Positions 14,301-54,073 of a stretch of 64,000 nt of DNA are shown here, piece by piece. The stretch's first letter is position 1; every line of letters starts with the position of its first letter. The position numbers and the translations under genes are program-made. Under the pieces are notes generated by a model, which was not told where the DNA came from, searched no databases, and was given only the letters and a program-made list of their open reading frames with translations. The DNA lies in NCBI RefSeq assembly GCF_019059575.1, contig NW_024881845.1:186001-250000 (forward strand), written 5' to 3'. This DNA comes from Amphibalanus amphitrite (taxonomy: Eukaryota; Arthropoda; Thecostraca; Balanomorpha; Balanidae).

Positions 14301-14389
14301 ACACGGTCAAGGAGCGTGGCAAGTACATCCTGGTGGTGCGCTGGGGCGAGAACGACATCCCCGGCTCGCCGTTCGAGGTCGAGGTGTGA
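2171..14389 (+). CDS. cher: Filamin, C-terminal part (Ig repeats 16-24), gene-level entry
   Basis: Filamin is a cytoplasmic dimeric actin cross-linker and scaffold. Core exons: 2171-2336, 2987-3127, 6226-6354, 7297-7470, 8117-8281, 8579-8782, 9091-9263, 9542-9850, 10184-10388, 10682-10812, 11228-11392, 11807-12010, 13216-13351, 13644-13853 and 14205-14389. All are bounded by AG/GT, phases agree at every junction, and the total is 2697 nt (898 residues plus stop). Hallmarks are the recurring 'GPSKAEI', 'DGTVSVSY', '[11 protein letters not shown]' and 'GSPF' motifs. By order they match vertebrate repeats 16-24: repeats 19 and 21 are integrin-tail binders and repeat 24 is the dimerisation domain. 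The actin-binding CH domains and repeats 1-15 lie outside. A further exon, 3485-5954, may be a cassette. Introns run from about 280 to 1205 bp and are otherwise featureless, except 12011-13215, which holds a MITE. No AATAAA was seen just after the stop. Confidence 0.95.
2987..3127 (+). CDS. cher: Filamin exon: Ig repeat 16, strands up to F
   Basis: Encodes '[17 protein letters not shown]', '[20 protein letters not shown]' and 'YNGENVQ', the conserved core of filamin repeat 16. Phase 1 at both ends. It can join in frame either directly to 6226, restoring the 'GSPF' motif, or to the large exon at 3485. Confidence 0.93.
3485..5954 (+). CDS. cher: Very large low-complexity filamin exon with a frame break
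   Basis: Acceptor 'cgtcctag' precedes it and 'ccacag/gtggga' ends it. Entered in phase 1 from 3127, it reads openly in one frame to a TAG at 4258-4260. A second frame is open from 4199 through the donor at 5954, also in phase 1. Once one base (modulo 3) is discounted in the 4199-4257 overlap, it is a symmetric 823-codon insert falling between strand F and the 'GSPF' strand of repeat 16. The product is hydrophilic and rich in Ser, Lys, Glu and Arg, with no recognisable domain, so it is probably disordered. It could be an isoform-specific cassette, an exon with a tiny intron, or a decayed exon. As written, inclusion would truncate filamin. Confidence 0.6.
4199..4260 (+). other. Frame break with 15-bp tandem near-duplicate
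   Basis: The two open frames of the large filamin exon overlap only here. The overlap holds two copies of 'atcctgggtcgg' fifteen bases apart. A one-base indel, an assembly error, or an intron of length 1 modulo 3 (for example 4224-4275, with weak sites) would all explain it. None is proven. Confidence 0.6.
6226..6354 (+). CDS. cher: Filamin exon: end of repeat 16, start of repeat 17
   Basis: Starts with the '[20 protein letters not shown]' motif that closes repeat 16 and opens repeat 17, then '[16 protein letters not shown]'. Acceptor 'cccgcag', donor 'gcag/gtagtg', phase 1 at both ends. Confidence 0.95.
7297..7470 (+). CDS. cher: Filamin exon: repeat 17, second half
   Basis: Encodes '[20 protein letters not shown]', '[20 protein letters not shown]' and '[10 protein letters not shown]'. 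It is preceded by a C-rich acceptor tract ending 'cctcag' and followed by 'acag/gtcagt'. Phase 1-1. Confidence 0.96.
8117..8281 (+). CDS. cher: Filamin exon: repeat 18, first half
   Basis: Encodes '[20 protein letters not shown]' and '[18 protein letters not shown]', matching the start of repeat 18. Acceptor 'ccacag', donor 'ctcg/gtgagt'. Phase 1-1. Confidence 0.95.
8579..8782 (+). CDS. cher: Filamin exon: end of repeat 18, start of repeat 19
   Basis: Encodes '[19 protein letters not shown]', 'GSPFKIVVS' and then the start of repeat 19, '[12 protein letters not shown]'. Acceptor 'tctacag', donor 'ggcag/gtcagt'. Phase 1-1. Confidence 0.95.
9091..9263 (+). CDS. cher: Filamin exon: repeat 19, second half
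   Basis: Encodes '[19 protein letters not shown]' and '[20 protein letters not shown]'. Vertebrate repeat 19 binds integrin beta tails through strands C and D. Acceptor 'cgtccag', donor 'aag/gtgagg'. Phase 1-0. Confidence 0.95.
9542..9850 (+). CDS. cher: Filamin exon: repeat 20
   Basis: Encodes '[19 protein letters not shown]', '[18 protein letters not shown]', '[20 protein letters not shown]' and '[10 protein letters not shown]', essentially the whole of repeat 20 in one 309-nt exon, phase 0-0. Acceptor 'ccacag', donor 'caag/gtgagg'. Confidence 0.96.
10184..10388 (+). CDS. cher: Filamin exon: repeat 21, first part
   Basis: Encodes '[18 protein letters not shown]', '[20 protein letters not shown]' and '[18 protein letters not shown]'. 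Repeat 21 is the best-studied integrin-binding repeat in vertebrates. Phase 0-1; donor 'cctg/gtacgt'. Confidence 0.96.
10682..10812 (+). CDS. cher: Filamin exon: end of repeat 21, start of repeat 22
   Basis: Encodes '[20 protein letters not shown]' then '[19 protein letters not shown]'. Acceptor 'atctccag', donor 'ccag/gtcagc'. Phase 1-0. Confidence 0.95.
11228..11392 (+). CDS. cher: Filamin exon: repeat 22, middle
   Basis: Encodes '[20 protein letters not shown]', '[10 protein letters not shown]' and '[15 protein letters not shown]'. Acceptor 'ctcgccag', donor 'ccag/gtaagg'. Phase 0-0. Confidence 0.95.
11807..12010 (+). CDS. cher: Filamin exon: end of repeat 22, start of repeat 23
   Basis: Encodes '[20 protein letters not shown]', then the start of repeat 23, '[16 protein letters not shown]' and '[16 protein letters not shown]'. 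Acceptor 'cccctcag', donor 'gaag/gtacgg'. Phase 0-0. Confidence 0.95.
12252..13113 (+). mobile_element. TTAA-flanked MITE (piggyBac-like), copy 1
   Basis: An 862-bp element with terminal inverted repeats starting 'AGGTAGTGTGCCA', flanked on both sides by TTAA (12248-12251 and 13114-13117). TTAA target duplications are the hallmark of piggyBac-type transposition. It has no transposase ORF, so it would be mobilised in trans. It lies in the filamin intron between 12010 and 13216. An 862-bp copy lies inverted at 49787-50648. Confidence 0.85.
13216..13351 (+). CDS. cher: Filamin exon: repeat 23, second half
   Basis: Encodes '[19 protein letters not shown]', '[20 protein letters not shown]' and 'KVDVDG'. 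Acceptor 'ccgccag', donor 'gatg/gtaagt'. Phase 0-1. The upstream intron carries the MITE. Confidence 0.96.
13644..13853 (+). CDS. cher: Filamin exon: hinge 2 and start of repeat 24
   Basis: The first half ('[18 protein letters not shown]', then Lys/Arg-rich) is the linker corresponding to hinge 2. The second half, '[19 protein letters not shown]' and '[12 protein letters not shown]', begins repeat 24. Acceptor 'tctctag', donor 'gcag/gtgaga'. Phase 1-1. Confidence 0.95.
14205..14389 (+). CDS. cher: Filamin last coding exon: repeat 24
   Basis: Encodes '[19 protein letters not shown]', '[20 protein letters not shown]' and ends 'PFEVEV' with TGA at 14387-14389. Repeat 24 is the homodimerisation domain. 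The stop falls where filamins normally end, so this is the true C-terminus. Confidence 0.97.
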
Positions 14390-15156
14390 ACTGAGGTCGC
14401 CCGACGACAGTCTGAGTGTCAGTGATGAGATCAGGTGCCTTATGGCGGCGCGCCCGGGCGACCGCGCCGGCGGCCGCCCCACTAACCCGCCCGAGAGACA
14501 GAGCAACGGGAGCGACAGGGAGAGAGTGATAGAGCGAGTGAGGTTCGCCTTCCGCCGTCTGTGGCCGCCCGCACGTCGAGGCCAGAGCGTCCAGCGGTAT
14601 TTATTGTGAGCGCTGGCCGGCCCGACCGGGCGGGACACCATTTGTGCCAATCTGCGGCTTTTGCCGTCGCGCCGGGACGGAGCCGCCGCCGCCGTCCCGT
14701 ACACGGCGCAGCTTCTGCCAGCGAGAGAGACTTGTGTGGCGGCCTTGTTTTCTTTTTGATGACTTTATTTGATCTGAGCTAGTGTCAGCGTGGATCGGAG
14801 CATGTCAGCGCGGATCGGAGCAATACACTTACGCCGCGCTGGAGCGCTGGAGTCTGGTCGGCCTGTGGTCCGGGGCTTGGGAAATGGGAAAGAGTACCAG
14901 CTACATACATATAACTCGTAACTACATACTGTTATAGCCAGCTACTGTCACCGAACATGCTCTGGAGAACGTCACGCTAAGTTCAGCTAGCCCATGTCGA
15001 GCATGGCACGAGCTGTGATGCGAACTTCGTTCGGTGGATGGCCGGTACTCGTACTTTTGACCTCCGAGTCTGTCAGGACTAAAATCGGGCACGGTTTTAT
15101 CTCAGATAAAGCAACGCAAAATGAGGTGTTTCGGTTTACCCCGTGTACATATATAA
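14390..15156 (+). other. Filamin 3' UTR / intergenic
   Basis: GC-rich to about 14720, then more AT-rich. Probably begins with the filamin 3' UTR. I found no AATAAA here, so its end cannot be placed. No gene seen. Confidence 0.4.
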
Positions 15157-16301
15157 CACTATGCAACAGTCATTTTGTTCCTGAGTAACGACCGATTTTT
15201 TGGACTCATTGGGTCCCATTATAACCGAAATGGGCATTTGTTTTGATCTGAAAATGCTTTTCCGGTTTTCAGAGACGATTTTCGATTTTTGGCCCCGAAA
15301 TTCGGTTTTTGGCCCACTGTGTCCGGTGTAATTGAGTAATCGACTCGCGGTAACTTTCATCGCCCTTCCTATGCCACAAGCTTTCGAATGATATCCGGTT
15401 TTGCATATTTGCGTGTAAAAATAACGTCATAAATCTATGTTAAAGTAAGAAAATATTGAAATTTTGTAAAAATTTGACATTTTTTTCGATTTCATTTCAA
15501 AATAGAGAAAAAAACTAAAGGCCCTATCCAAATTCTGAACCCAGTTCCTTGAAGAGCATTCAATTTCCGTTCGGAAGGTACTATTTTAGTGCATTTTATC
15601 GGTTTACTGTGGCGTCCAGATTGAGTCATTTGAAAAACGGGCCCCAACAGATCAATATTCTGAGCGACAGGACTGCTCAAAAGTAAGTTCCTGCGTGTGA
15701 CCCGAGGTCACAAGGGGTCAACAAAATGACCTCAGTTGACCCCTCGTTGATCCTATGGCGTTAACATACGTTATCAGGTTAATGCTATGTGATATGACTT
15801 AGGATATGTGTTTAGGTTAACTCAATCTGGACGCCACAGGAATCCGATAAAATGCACTAAAAAGGTACCTTCCGAAGGGAAATTGAATGCTCTTCAAGGA
15901 ACTGGGCTCAGAATTTGGATGGGGCCTTTAGTTTTTCCTCTATTTTGAAATGAAATCGGAAAAAAATGTCAAATTTTTACAAAATTTCAACATTTTCTTA
16001 CTTTAACATAGATTTATGACGTTATTTTTGCACGCAAATATGCAAAACCAGATATCATTCGAAAGCTTGTGGCATAGGAAAGGCGATGAAAGTTACCGCG
16101 AGTCGATTACTCAATTACATCGGACACGGTGGGCCAAAAACCGAATTTCGGGGCCAAAAATCGAAAATCGTCTCTGAAAACCGGAAAAGCATTTTCAGAT
16201 CAAAACTAATGCCCATTTCGGTTATAATAGGACCCAATGAATAAGAAAAATTCGGTCGCTTTCCAGAAACAGAAAATTTTTCATTTTTTGTTGCATAGTG
16301 T
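15157..16301. mobile_element. Long fold-back (inverted-repeat) element
   Basis: The left arm (15157-15626) and right arm (15820-16301) are long near-perfect inverted repeats around a 193-bp loop. The outer ends read 'CACTATGCAAC' and its reverse complement, and both are flanked by TAA, a possible 3-bp target duplication as in PIF/Harbinger elements. Inner arms end 'ctgtggcgtccagattgagt' and its complement. No transposase is visible. A transcript across it would fold into a hairpin of about 470 bp. Class assignment is tentative. Confidence 0.8.
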
Positions 16302-16941
16302 AATGAAGGCGTGATGCAGTCAATCCACGTAACTTCACAGTATCTCGTCAAATGTGGCGCTATAGTAGGTAGGTACTGTCTGGCTGATAAAGAATAGCAT
16401 CCTGCTAAAAACCCAGCCCCTACGTCACAAACAAGTCGTACCTGGTCGTACCCACACATCTGAACCATCGCATTCATTTCATTACGTAACCGGTAACACG
16501 AAACGCTACGAGCCCTTCGGCACGCCGCTTGGCTAATTACATGTAAGCCAGCAAACACTTTACCCAAATCAACGCGGCAGTTACAGTGCCTTATGAACAC
16601 CTGTGGTCGTACCACTGAATCTTAGCAACTCCTCTCGAAGGGAAGTGGGCGCGACTACCATACATGTCATGGAATTAGGCGCCAAGGACGGGGATACCCA
16701 CAGGCAGGCACAGGTTCAATGTGATGACACGGTAAACTCGGAAAAGCCGAGCTTCCTCTGCATGTCCGGGCCTGGCGCCGCGCTTGCCGGTCAGAACCGG
16801 TTTTATACGGATGAGCCGGCCTTGGCAGTCCAGAGCGGAGTGGTGCGAATATTCTGTGACTGTGTACAGACGGCGGACGGTGGCCGGTGGTTTTAGTTTT
16901 GTGTGCGAGTGGAGAACACCGAACTTGTAAATCGACTCGAC
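16302..16941. other. Upstream region of the serine protease gene
   Basis: Contains whatever 5' UTR and promoter the protease uses. I see no convincing TATA box or other exon here. The reading frame of the protease is open from 16903, but the first ATG is at 16942. Confidence 0.4.
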
Positions 16942-18483
16942 ATGGCGTTGCAATGCGTGCATCGGTACTGCAATGGAGTGGTGTTGCTTCTCTTGCTGAG
17001 TAGCCAGGGTTCAGCCCAGGGACTCGCAGCGGACTCTTCTCTCCAGCTGAACGTTCCATCCGAGCTCATGGACCCCCCGACAGCTCCCAGACACCGCCGT
17101 GCCAGCGATAACCCACTGGACTGCGACGAGAACGAGGATATTTGTGACATCTACAGTCGAGCGTTCCAGTCCCTACCCGGGATGCGCACTTCCGACGAGC
17201 CAACACTACGTAGCGTATCGCGACAGACATGCGCGACGCGATGTGCACTACGGGCCCCCGCCTGCCGTCATTTCAGCTACCAGTCGCAGAAGCAGCTCTG
17301 TATCCTTGGTTGTCGTCCGGGAAGTGCTTCCTGCACTCCTAGTGGGGATCTAATGAAGGACTCCTCGTGGTCGTTTTACTTCCTAAGTGCAAGTCGACTG
17401 GCGAGTATCACCAACTCCGTGATCCTGGCGCTGCAGAATCGAGCGGCCTTCGGTGGTGTTGAGGTGCGCAACATCAGCGATGCGCTCGAAGGGGGCCGGT
17501 TCGGCGGCGGAGACCTGAGTGTCGGTGCCGAGCCGGCCATTGAGAAACTCTTCGGCTCCCCGGGACCTCGACCGGCCGGCGGCGCGGCGGCGGACATGAT
17601 TGCCAACGGCCGGACCCAGCTCCTGCCGACGGACTGCGGACGGGTGCCGCTGTCTGCCACTGCCCCAGCCCCCGTGCCGAGTATTCTCGGCGGAGAGGCT
17701 GCGTTTCCCGGACAGTACCCGTGGCAGGCGCGCATCCTGGTCAGGGAGGGTCACAGCTACGTGCACCGCTGCGGTGGAACCATCATCACCGATAGACATG
17801 TGCTCTCTGCCGCTCACTGTCTGAGAGACGTCTCCATCAGTCGAGTGGAGGTGCGCGTGGGAGAGACCGACTTTGACGACCTGGGACTGTTCTCCAACTC
17901 TCTGCAGATCTTCTCCGTGGTCAACATGAAGTTCCACGACTCCTACCTGTCTGACCTGGCCGGAGGCACCTTCTCCAACGACATCATGATGCTGCAACTG
18001 CGCCCGTCAAACGGCAGACTGATAAAGTTTGATGAGCTGGTGCAGCCAGCGTGCGTTCCTCGCTCGGGCCTCGAGTACCAAGGTCTTCGCCCAGCCCAAA
18101 CCCTCGAGCCACCCCTTAGCTGTAACGTCTCTGGCTGGGGAAAAACGTCCCGCGAGGCCACTGTTACTTCTCCAGTCCTACGCGGAGTCGAGATTCCCCT
18201 CGTCAGCGACAGCTACTGCGGTTCACCAGAGGCCTACGGGCGTCGTTTCCAGTCGCAAATCATGTTCTGTGCAGGGTTTACTGACGAGGGTGTCAACCGC
18301 GACTCATGCGGTGGAGACTCAGGCGGGCCGCTCGCCTGTCCGTTGCTCGACTCAGGCCTGTTTGCGGTCTATGGAGTGGTATCTCACAGCCATCCGAAGG
18401 GCTGCGGCCGCGAGCCGGGAATGTATACCAAGGTGTCGTACTTTACCGACTGGATCCTCAGTGCTGTGGAGACCCAAGTGTGA
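16942..18483 (+). CDS. Secreted trypsin-like serine protease with PAN-like N-terminal domain
   Basis: Single exon, 513 residues. Starting at the first ATG gives a signal peptide: hydrophobic 'GVVLLLLL' near residues 12-19, then 'SSQGSAQG'. A dibasic RHRR motif near residue 52 could be a processing site. Cys97, 101, 108, 120 and 124 with 'CRHFSYQ' suggest a PAN/apple-like domain. A linker then leads to 'DCGRVP', whose Cys probably tethers the light chain. The catalytic domain runs from Ile248 ('ILGGEAAFPGQYPWQ') to the end. The triad is His292 ('SAAHC'), Asp347 ('NDIMML') and Ser460 ('GDSGGPL'), with Asp454 at the bottom of the S1 pocket predicting cleavage after Lys/Arg. Oddly, the residue before ILGG is Ser, not Arg/Lys, so classical tryptic activation is not expected. 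It lacks introns, unlike both neighbours. Substrate unknown; immunity, clotting or cuticle/adhesive processing are possible. Confidence 0.92.
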   Translation: MALQCVHRYCNGVVLLLLLSSQGSAQGLAADSSLQLNVPSELMDPPTAPRHRRASDNPLDCDENEDICDIYSRAFQSLPGMRTSDEPTLRSVSRQTCATRCALRAPACRHFSYQSQKQLCILGCRPGSASCTPSGDLMKDSSWSFYFLSASRLASITNSVILALQNRAAFGGVEVRNISDALEGGRFGGGDLSVGAEPAIEKLFGSPGPRPAGGAAADMIANGRTQLLPTDCGRVPLSATAPAPVPSILGGEAAFPGQYPWQARILVREGHSYVHRCGGTIITDRHVLSAAHCLRDVSISRVEVRVGETDFDDLGLFSNSLQIFSVVNMKFHDSYLSDLAGGTFSNDIMMLQLRPSNGRLIKFDELVQPACVPRSGLEYQGLRPAQTLEPPLSCNVSGWGKTSREATVTSPVLRGVEIPLVSDSYCGSPEAYGRRFQSQIMFCAGFTDEGVNRDSCGGDSGGPLACPLLDSGLFAVYGVVSHSHPKGCGREPGMYTKVSYFTDWILSAVETQV

Positions 18484-20124
18484 CCGGTAAATGACAGAGT
18501 GGGAGGGTGTGGGAAGGAGTGATGCGATAGATGCTGTAAACTGGAGTGATATGATGTGAAGAGGAATGGCTGACTTATGATGTGAACGGGAATGAACAAA
18601 GGTAACGTGAAATCATCCTAATCGATATCATTGAACGAGGGCATATCATGAAACGCATTGGATGTGGCATATATAGGAAGTGTGGATTGTTCAATATATG
18701 TTCGTATGGTTGTTCGTATATTCGAAACGAACGGCAAATGCTTTAAAGTTTAAAATATACGTGGGCACCAAACCAGTGGATTTACCGCACGGATGTCGAG
18801 TTACTGATAAACTGGGCACATGCAGACAATTGCATGATACACAGTGTGAACGAGACGCAACAGCAGCAGTTACACAAAGAGACCTCGTTGACCTGATCGG
18901 CTGCCAATACACGCTACTTTTGCGTTCCTGCTATCTAAACCAATGCATTGGTGAATTTGAGCATTGATTTTGAAGCACTGCATCATTTACGGAGAAGAGT
19001 CCCCAGCATACGCCGGACTCAGGAAATTCCATGACCTGGCACAGATGGACGTCACGGACGCCTGTAAAATGCTAAAACCTGTTTTTGTGCAGCTGACCGC
19101 GACCTATACACAAGCCTGGGATTTCTAAGCGGCAGTACTGACCACCATGAATCGAAGTAAAGTCATGCCGAGATTATTTCGCGGGCCGCGCAGGGCGTAA
19201 TTATACCCGGCTGTGACAGCCCATGACCATATAGTAACTTATGTCATTACTTGGCAGAACATCCTACTTCACGTCAAATGATCTGATCACTGATGAATCA
19301 GGAACAGGTACAGGCTGTCTTCCGAAAAGTCATAGGTTTAGAAATATATTCGAAGAAGGGTTCGACGGTTTTAATCGCTTTGAGCTTGAAATCGGAGCAT
19401 CTTAGTCCAATATCTTGACCTATTTTGAAACTAATCTAACATGAATGGACTCTTGTGGCGCAGCCTTGAATGAATCCCAGCGGCTCCGCTGCACTTCACT
19501 CCTTATATCTTTATGGACCAACATGTCAGTTGGCACTCATTTCTTCCAAACATCCATCAGCTCATGTCTCCTGCCCCTACCCAACAAGCCATATGTTCCC
19601 CACGGTGCCACACCATACAACACCGTTCTGCTCGGTCCTTCTGTATTGCCCAGCGGCTGTTCACTTTGACACGGACACAGCTCTCGTCACACGTCACCGT
19701 GCGTCATCAAACGTCACCGTGCGTCATCAAACGTCACCGTACGTCATCAAACGTCACCGTGCGTCATCAAACGTCACCGTGCGCCATCAAACGTCACCGT
19801 GCGCCATCAAACGTCATCATCCTAGCCGGAAATAAATAGACTCTCCGAACGGGTAGCGTGAGTGGCCCTCTCCTCGCGGCCCTCCCGCCCTCTGCCCGCC
19901 GTCCTCCCATTCTCTGTCCGCCCGGTAAAACGCTATCAAAACCACCGGTGAGCCGCAGTAGGCCAACGTAAAACAGCACAGTCGCCGCTGCCCGCCCCGC
20001 CCTGCCGGCCTGGCCCTAAGGGACGCCGCAGAGGACTGTACCCCTCTGCCGGGCTGCCCAGACCTCAGTCAGCAGCGGCGCGGGGGCGGTCCCTCTTGTC
20101 AGGTACATGACACAGCCAAGTGAA
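18484..20124. other. Convergent intergenic region between protease and DCP1
   Basis: Holds the 3' ends of two convergent genes. The only AATAAA seen for the plus-strand gene is at 19831-19836, about 1.3 kb past the stop. A 20-bp minisatellite sits at 19691-19810, and 19850-20090 is GC-rich. No other gene recognised. Confidence 0.5.
19691..19810. repeat. 20-bp minisatellite, six units
   Basis: Six head-to-tail copies of 'acgtcaccgtgcgtcatcaa'. Copies 3, 5 and 6 differ by single bases (gtac for gtgc, gccat for gtcat). There are no spacers, so it is a plain tandem repeat. Confidence 0.95.
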
Positions 20125-51884
<31,760 letters not shown>

Positions 51885-51892
51885 ACTTCTGT

Positions 51893-52780
51893 CTGCCGGC
51901 AAAAGAACGGGGCGGGTGTGAGAGATGGGTGGTGAGGTGGTGCTGGTAAGGGGCGGGTGGAGGTTACTTGGCCAGACACAGCCGACAGCAGGTAATACAG
52001 CAGTAGTACCAATCGCCAATCTGCGTGACTCCGTGGAACTGGGAGTCTCTGTTTCCGACCTCGTTTCTGACCAAACAACCTTCACTCCCAATCTGAGAGC
52101 GAGTCTCCCATATTGGGGGGGGGGGGGGGGAGGGGTGAAAATGATTTGGTTCGGAATGACAGCCAGAAGTCTGAAAAGTCCCATTCTCACCAATATTATT
52201 ACCCTTGAAAGACAAAATGGACACTTGCCCAATGGGTGATAAGACAGTCATTTAAATTTGGTTCAGGGAGGTGGCTAGGACAACGTTGAATGTGAGTGAT
52301 CCAATTTTAGCAATCATAGTCCTATTCATCAGAGGTGGTTGGTGTGGTAGCCTTCCAGCAATGTACCTCACCTCACTTAATATGAGGGGTTAGATAAGTG
52401 TAAAGTAGTTGTGCCAGATAGGTGATAAGTAGGTGCTGTGTAGGTGTAATGCCAGACAGGTGACAGCAAAGCATGGCAACAGGGTTGATATGACACAACA
52501 GCTATGGCAAGTCTGTGACAAATCTGCACCAGTTGCCTGCACTAGCCAGACTAGAAATCCTCACCAGACTGCACCGAACAAGATCTGGATTCTGGAACCT
52601 ATGCTACATAATCTGTAAATCTGAACTTGTGAAAATACAAAATGAACATAAAAATTAAATCACAGTGAATACCACTGACTACTGAGGGCCACAAAACTCC
52701 AAGCAAAGTGTGCACCACACCAATTTGGTTATAATCGCACCAACAGATGTATATCTGCATCACTTTACACACTGGAGGCA
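51893..52780. other. Region upstream of the DCP1 coding start
   Basis: Probably intron of the DCP1 5' UTR. A G homopolymer lies near 52117-52130. No exon recognised. Confidence 0.4.
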
Positions 52781-53060
52781 AGCTCCACCCTGTGCTGACA
52801 TGATGTTATGGAGATTGCCTTACTGATACCTTCCTTCAAAAATGTTGCCGCCTCATGGCATTGCAGATGCACAATACCTTCAAATGTGGTGGAGGCTCCA
52901 TCTACAAACATGTTCAAGAACAGGCTAGACCAACACAGGGCTGCTGAACCTGCTTCCTCACACCACAACTGATAACATTTCCTAGTCCGGCTCGATGTGA
53001 GCACTGAATAGACCCCGTCTACTACAGCTCACTACCATGATTCAACTTCAACTTCAACTA
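52781..53060 (+). mobile_element. 3' remnant of a CR1-like LINE
   Basis: In the plus strand around 52874-52955 a frame reads 'IPSNVVEAPSTNMFKNRLDQ', matching the C-terminal end typical of CR1/L2 reverse transcriptases ('LP..VV.APS...FK.RLD'). Downstream, 53040-53060 has a 'caacttcaacttcaact' tail, as CR1 elements have short tandem tails. Fragment only; the left boundary is uncertain. Confidence 0.55.
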
Positions 53061-53239
53061 CAAGCATAAGCTAAGAACTGTCATACTTTAAGTCAGACAC
53101 TACAGCTTTAATCATTATTACAAGTGAGCTCATTACAACAAGAAGCCTATTATCACAAGAAGTGTTGAGCTGCCTGTTCAATGTAATGGAAAAATATCAG
53201 TATGAGGGCCCGATCCCATCTAACCTGGCCTGAAATGCT

Positions 53240-53340
53240 TTTGAGAGGTTTATATCTCAGTAACCACTGTGCCGATTGACCAGCGGTCATTTTTGTTGGG
53301 TAGCTCCATCTCTTCCAACCAGTAATTGACTAAGATTGAC
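53240..53340 (+). repeat. Dispersed relative of the repeat at the left end
   Basis: 'tatatctcagtaaccactg' followed by 'gccgattgac' and 'gttgggtagctcc' matches the 1-200 repeat family ('atatctcggtaactacttgg', 'gccgattg', 'gtagggtagcttc'). Confidence 0.6.
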
Positions 53341-53649
53341 TAAAGTAGGTACCTAACTGACTAAGAAATGAGCAATGGGTGCCGGGAGGCGGGAGGGGTC
53401 ACCAACCACCTGCGAATTGATTTACATTTTCCCATGCAAAACTAAACATCAAAGCGTTATGACAGTAGCTGTGTCACATTTACCTACAGGAGCCAGCATT
53501 TAACAAAGTTATAGCGAATTTGCAGTCCTTTGACAATGAGTCTGGAGTGTGGGAGCAAAATGAGAACGTGAACTGAGAAATCAAAATAGTTGCATCATGC
53601 ATTCCGTAAGGGGGATCAGGGAGGACTTACAGAGTATACAGAGTGGTGA

Positions 53650-54073
53650 CCGCACCACCCGGAATGATTGTCGCCTACAGCCACTGGCTACGCACACTGC
53701 GGCTGGGCAGCGTGCCTTCTCATACCAAGTGACCACGCTTTTAAACCAGCTGCCTTTTTAGATCTCGCCCCGGACAGTTTCAAGATAGCAGTGAAGGCGT
53801 TTTTCTGATGGAGTGACGAGTGGCTGTGATTGATGATAGCGTGGTTGCGCATGGCGTGTGTATGACTATGTGCGTGTCGAGTGTCTGGTATGGGTACTAA
53901 GGTGTGATTTGTGACATTTTTATTCCCATTTCAATTTAACCCTGAGTAGGGGTATGCGTTTTTACTCGCCATGACTAAGACTGAGACACGGAATTGGAAT
54001 ACCTAGCCTGAGCCACGGTGCAGTGTACTGTGGAGTTGTTTGCCTCCGTCAATACAATACAATACAATACAGA
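53650..54073 (+). mobile_element. Decayed 3' end of a second LINE with (AATAC)n tail
   Basis: Around 53733-53808 two adjacent frames give 'TTLLNQLPF' and 'DLAPDSFKIAVKAFF', resembling the 'LWN.LP..LR..PS...FK..LK..L' end of CR1/L2-type polyproteins and separated by a frameshift. An AT-rich 3' UTR follows, ending in four 'aatac' repeats at 54051-54070. The assignment is tentative. Confidence 0.5.

Noticed and set aside
16903-16941. Protease start at 16903
   Set aside because: That codon is GTG. The first ATG, 16942, is followed directly by a good signal peptide.
19691-19810. CRISPR-like direct repeats
   Set aside because: Units abut with no spacers and the surrounding DNA is eukaryotic; it is a minisatellite.
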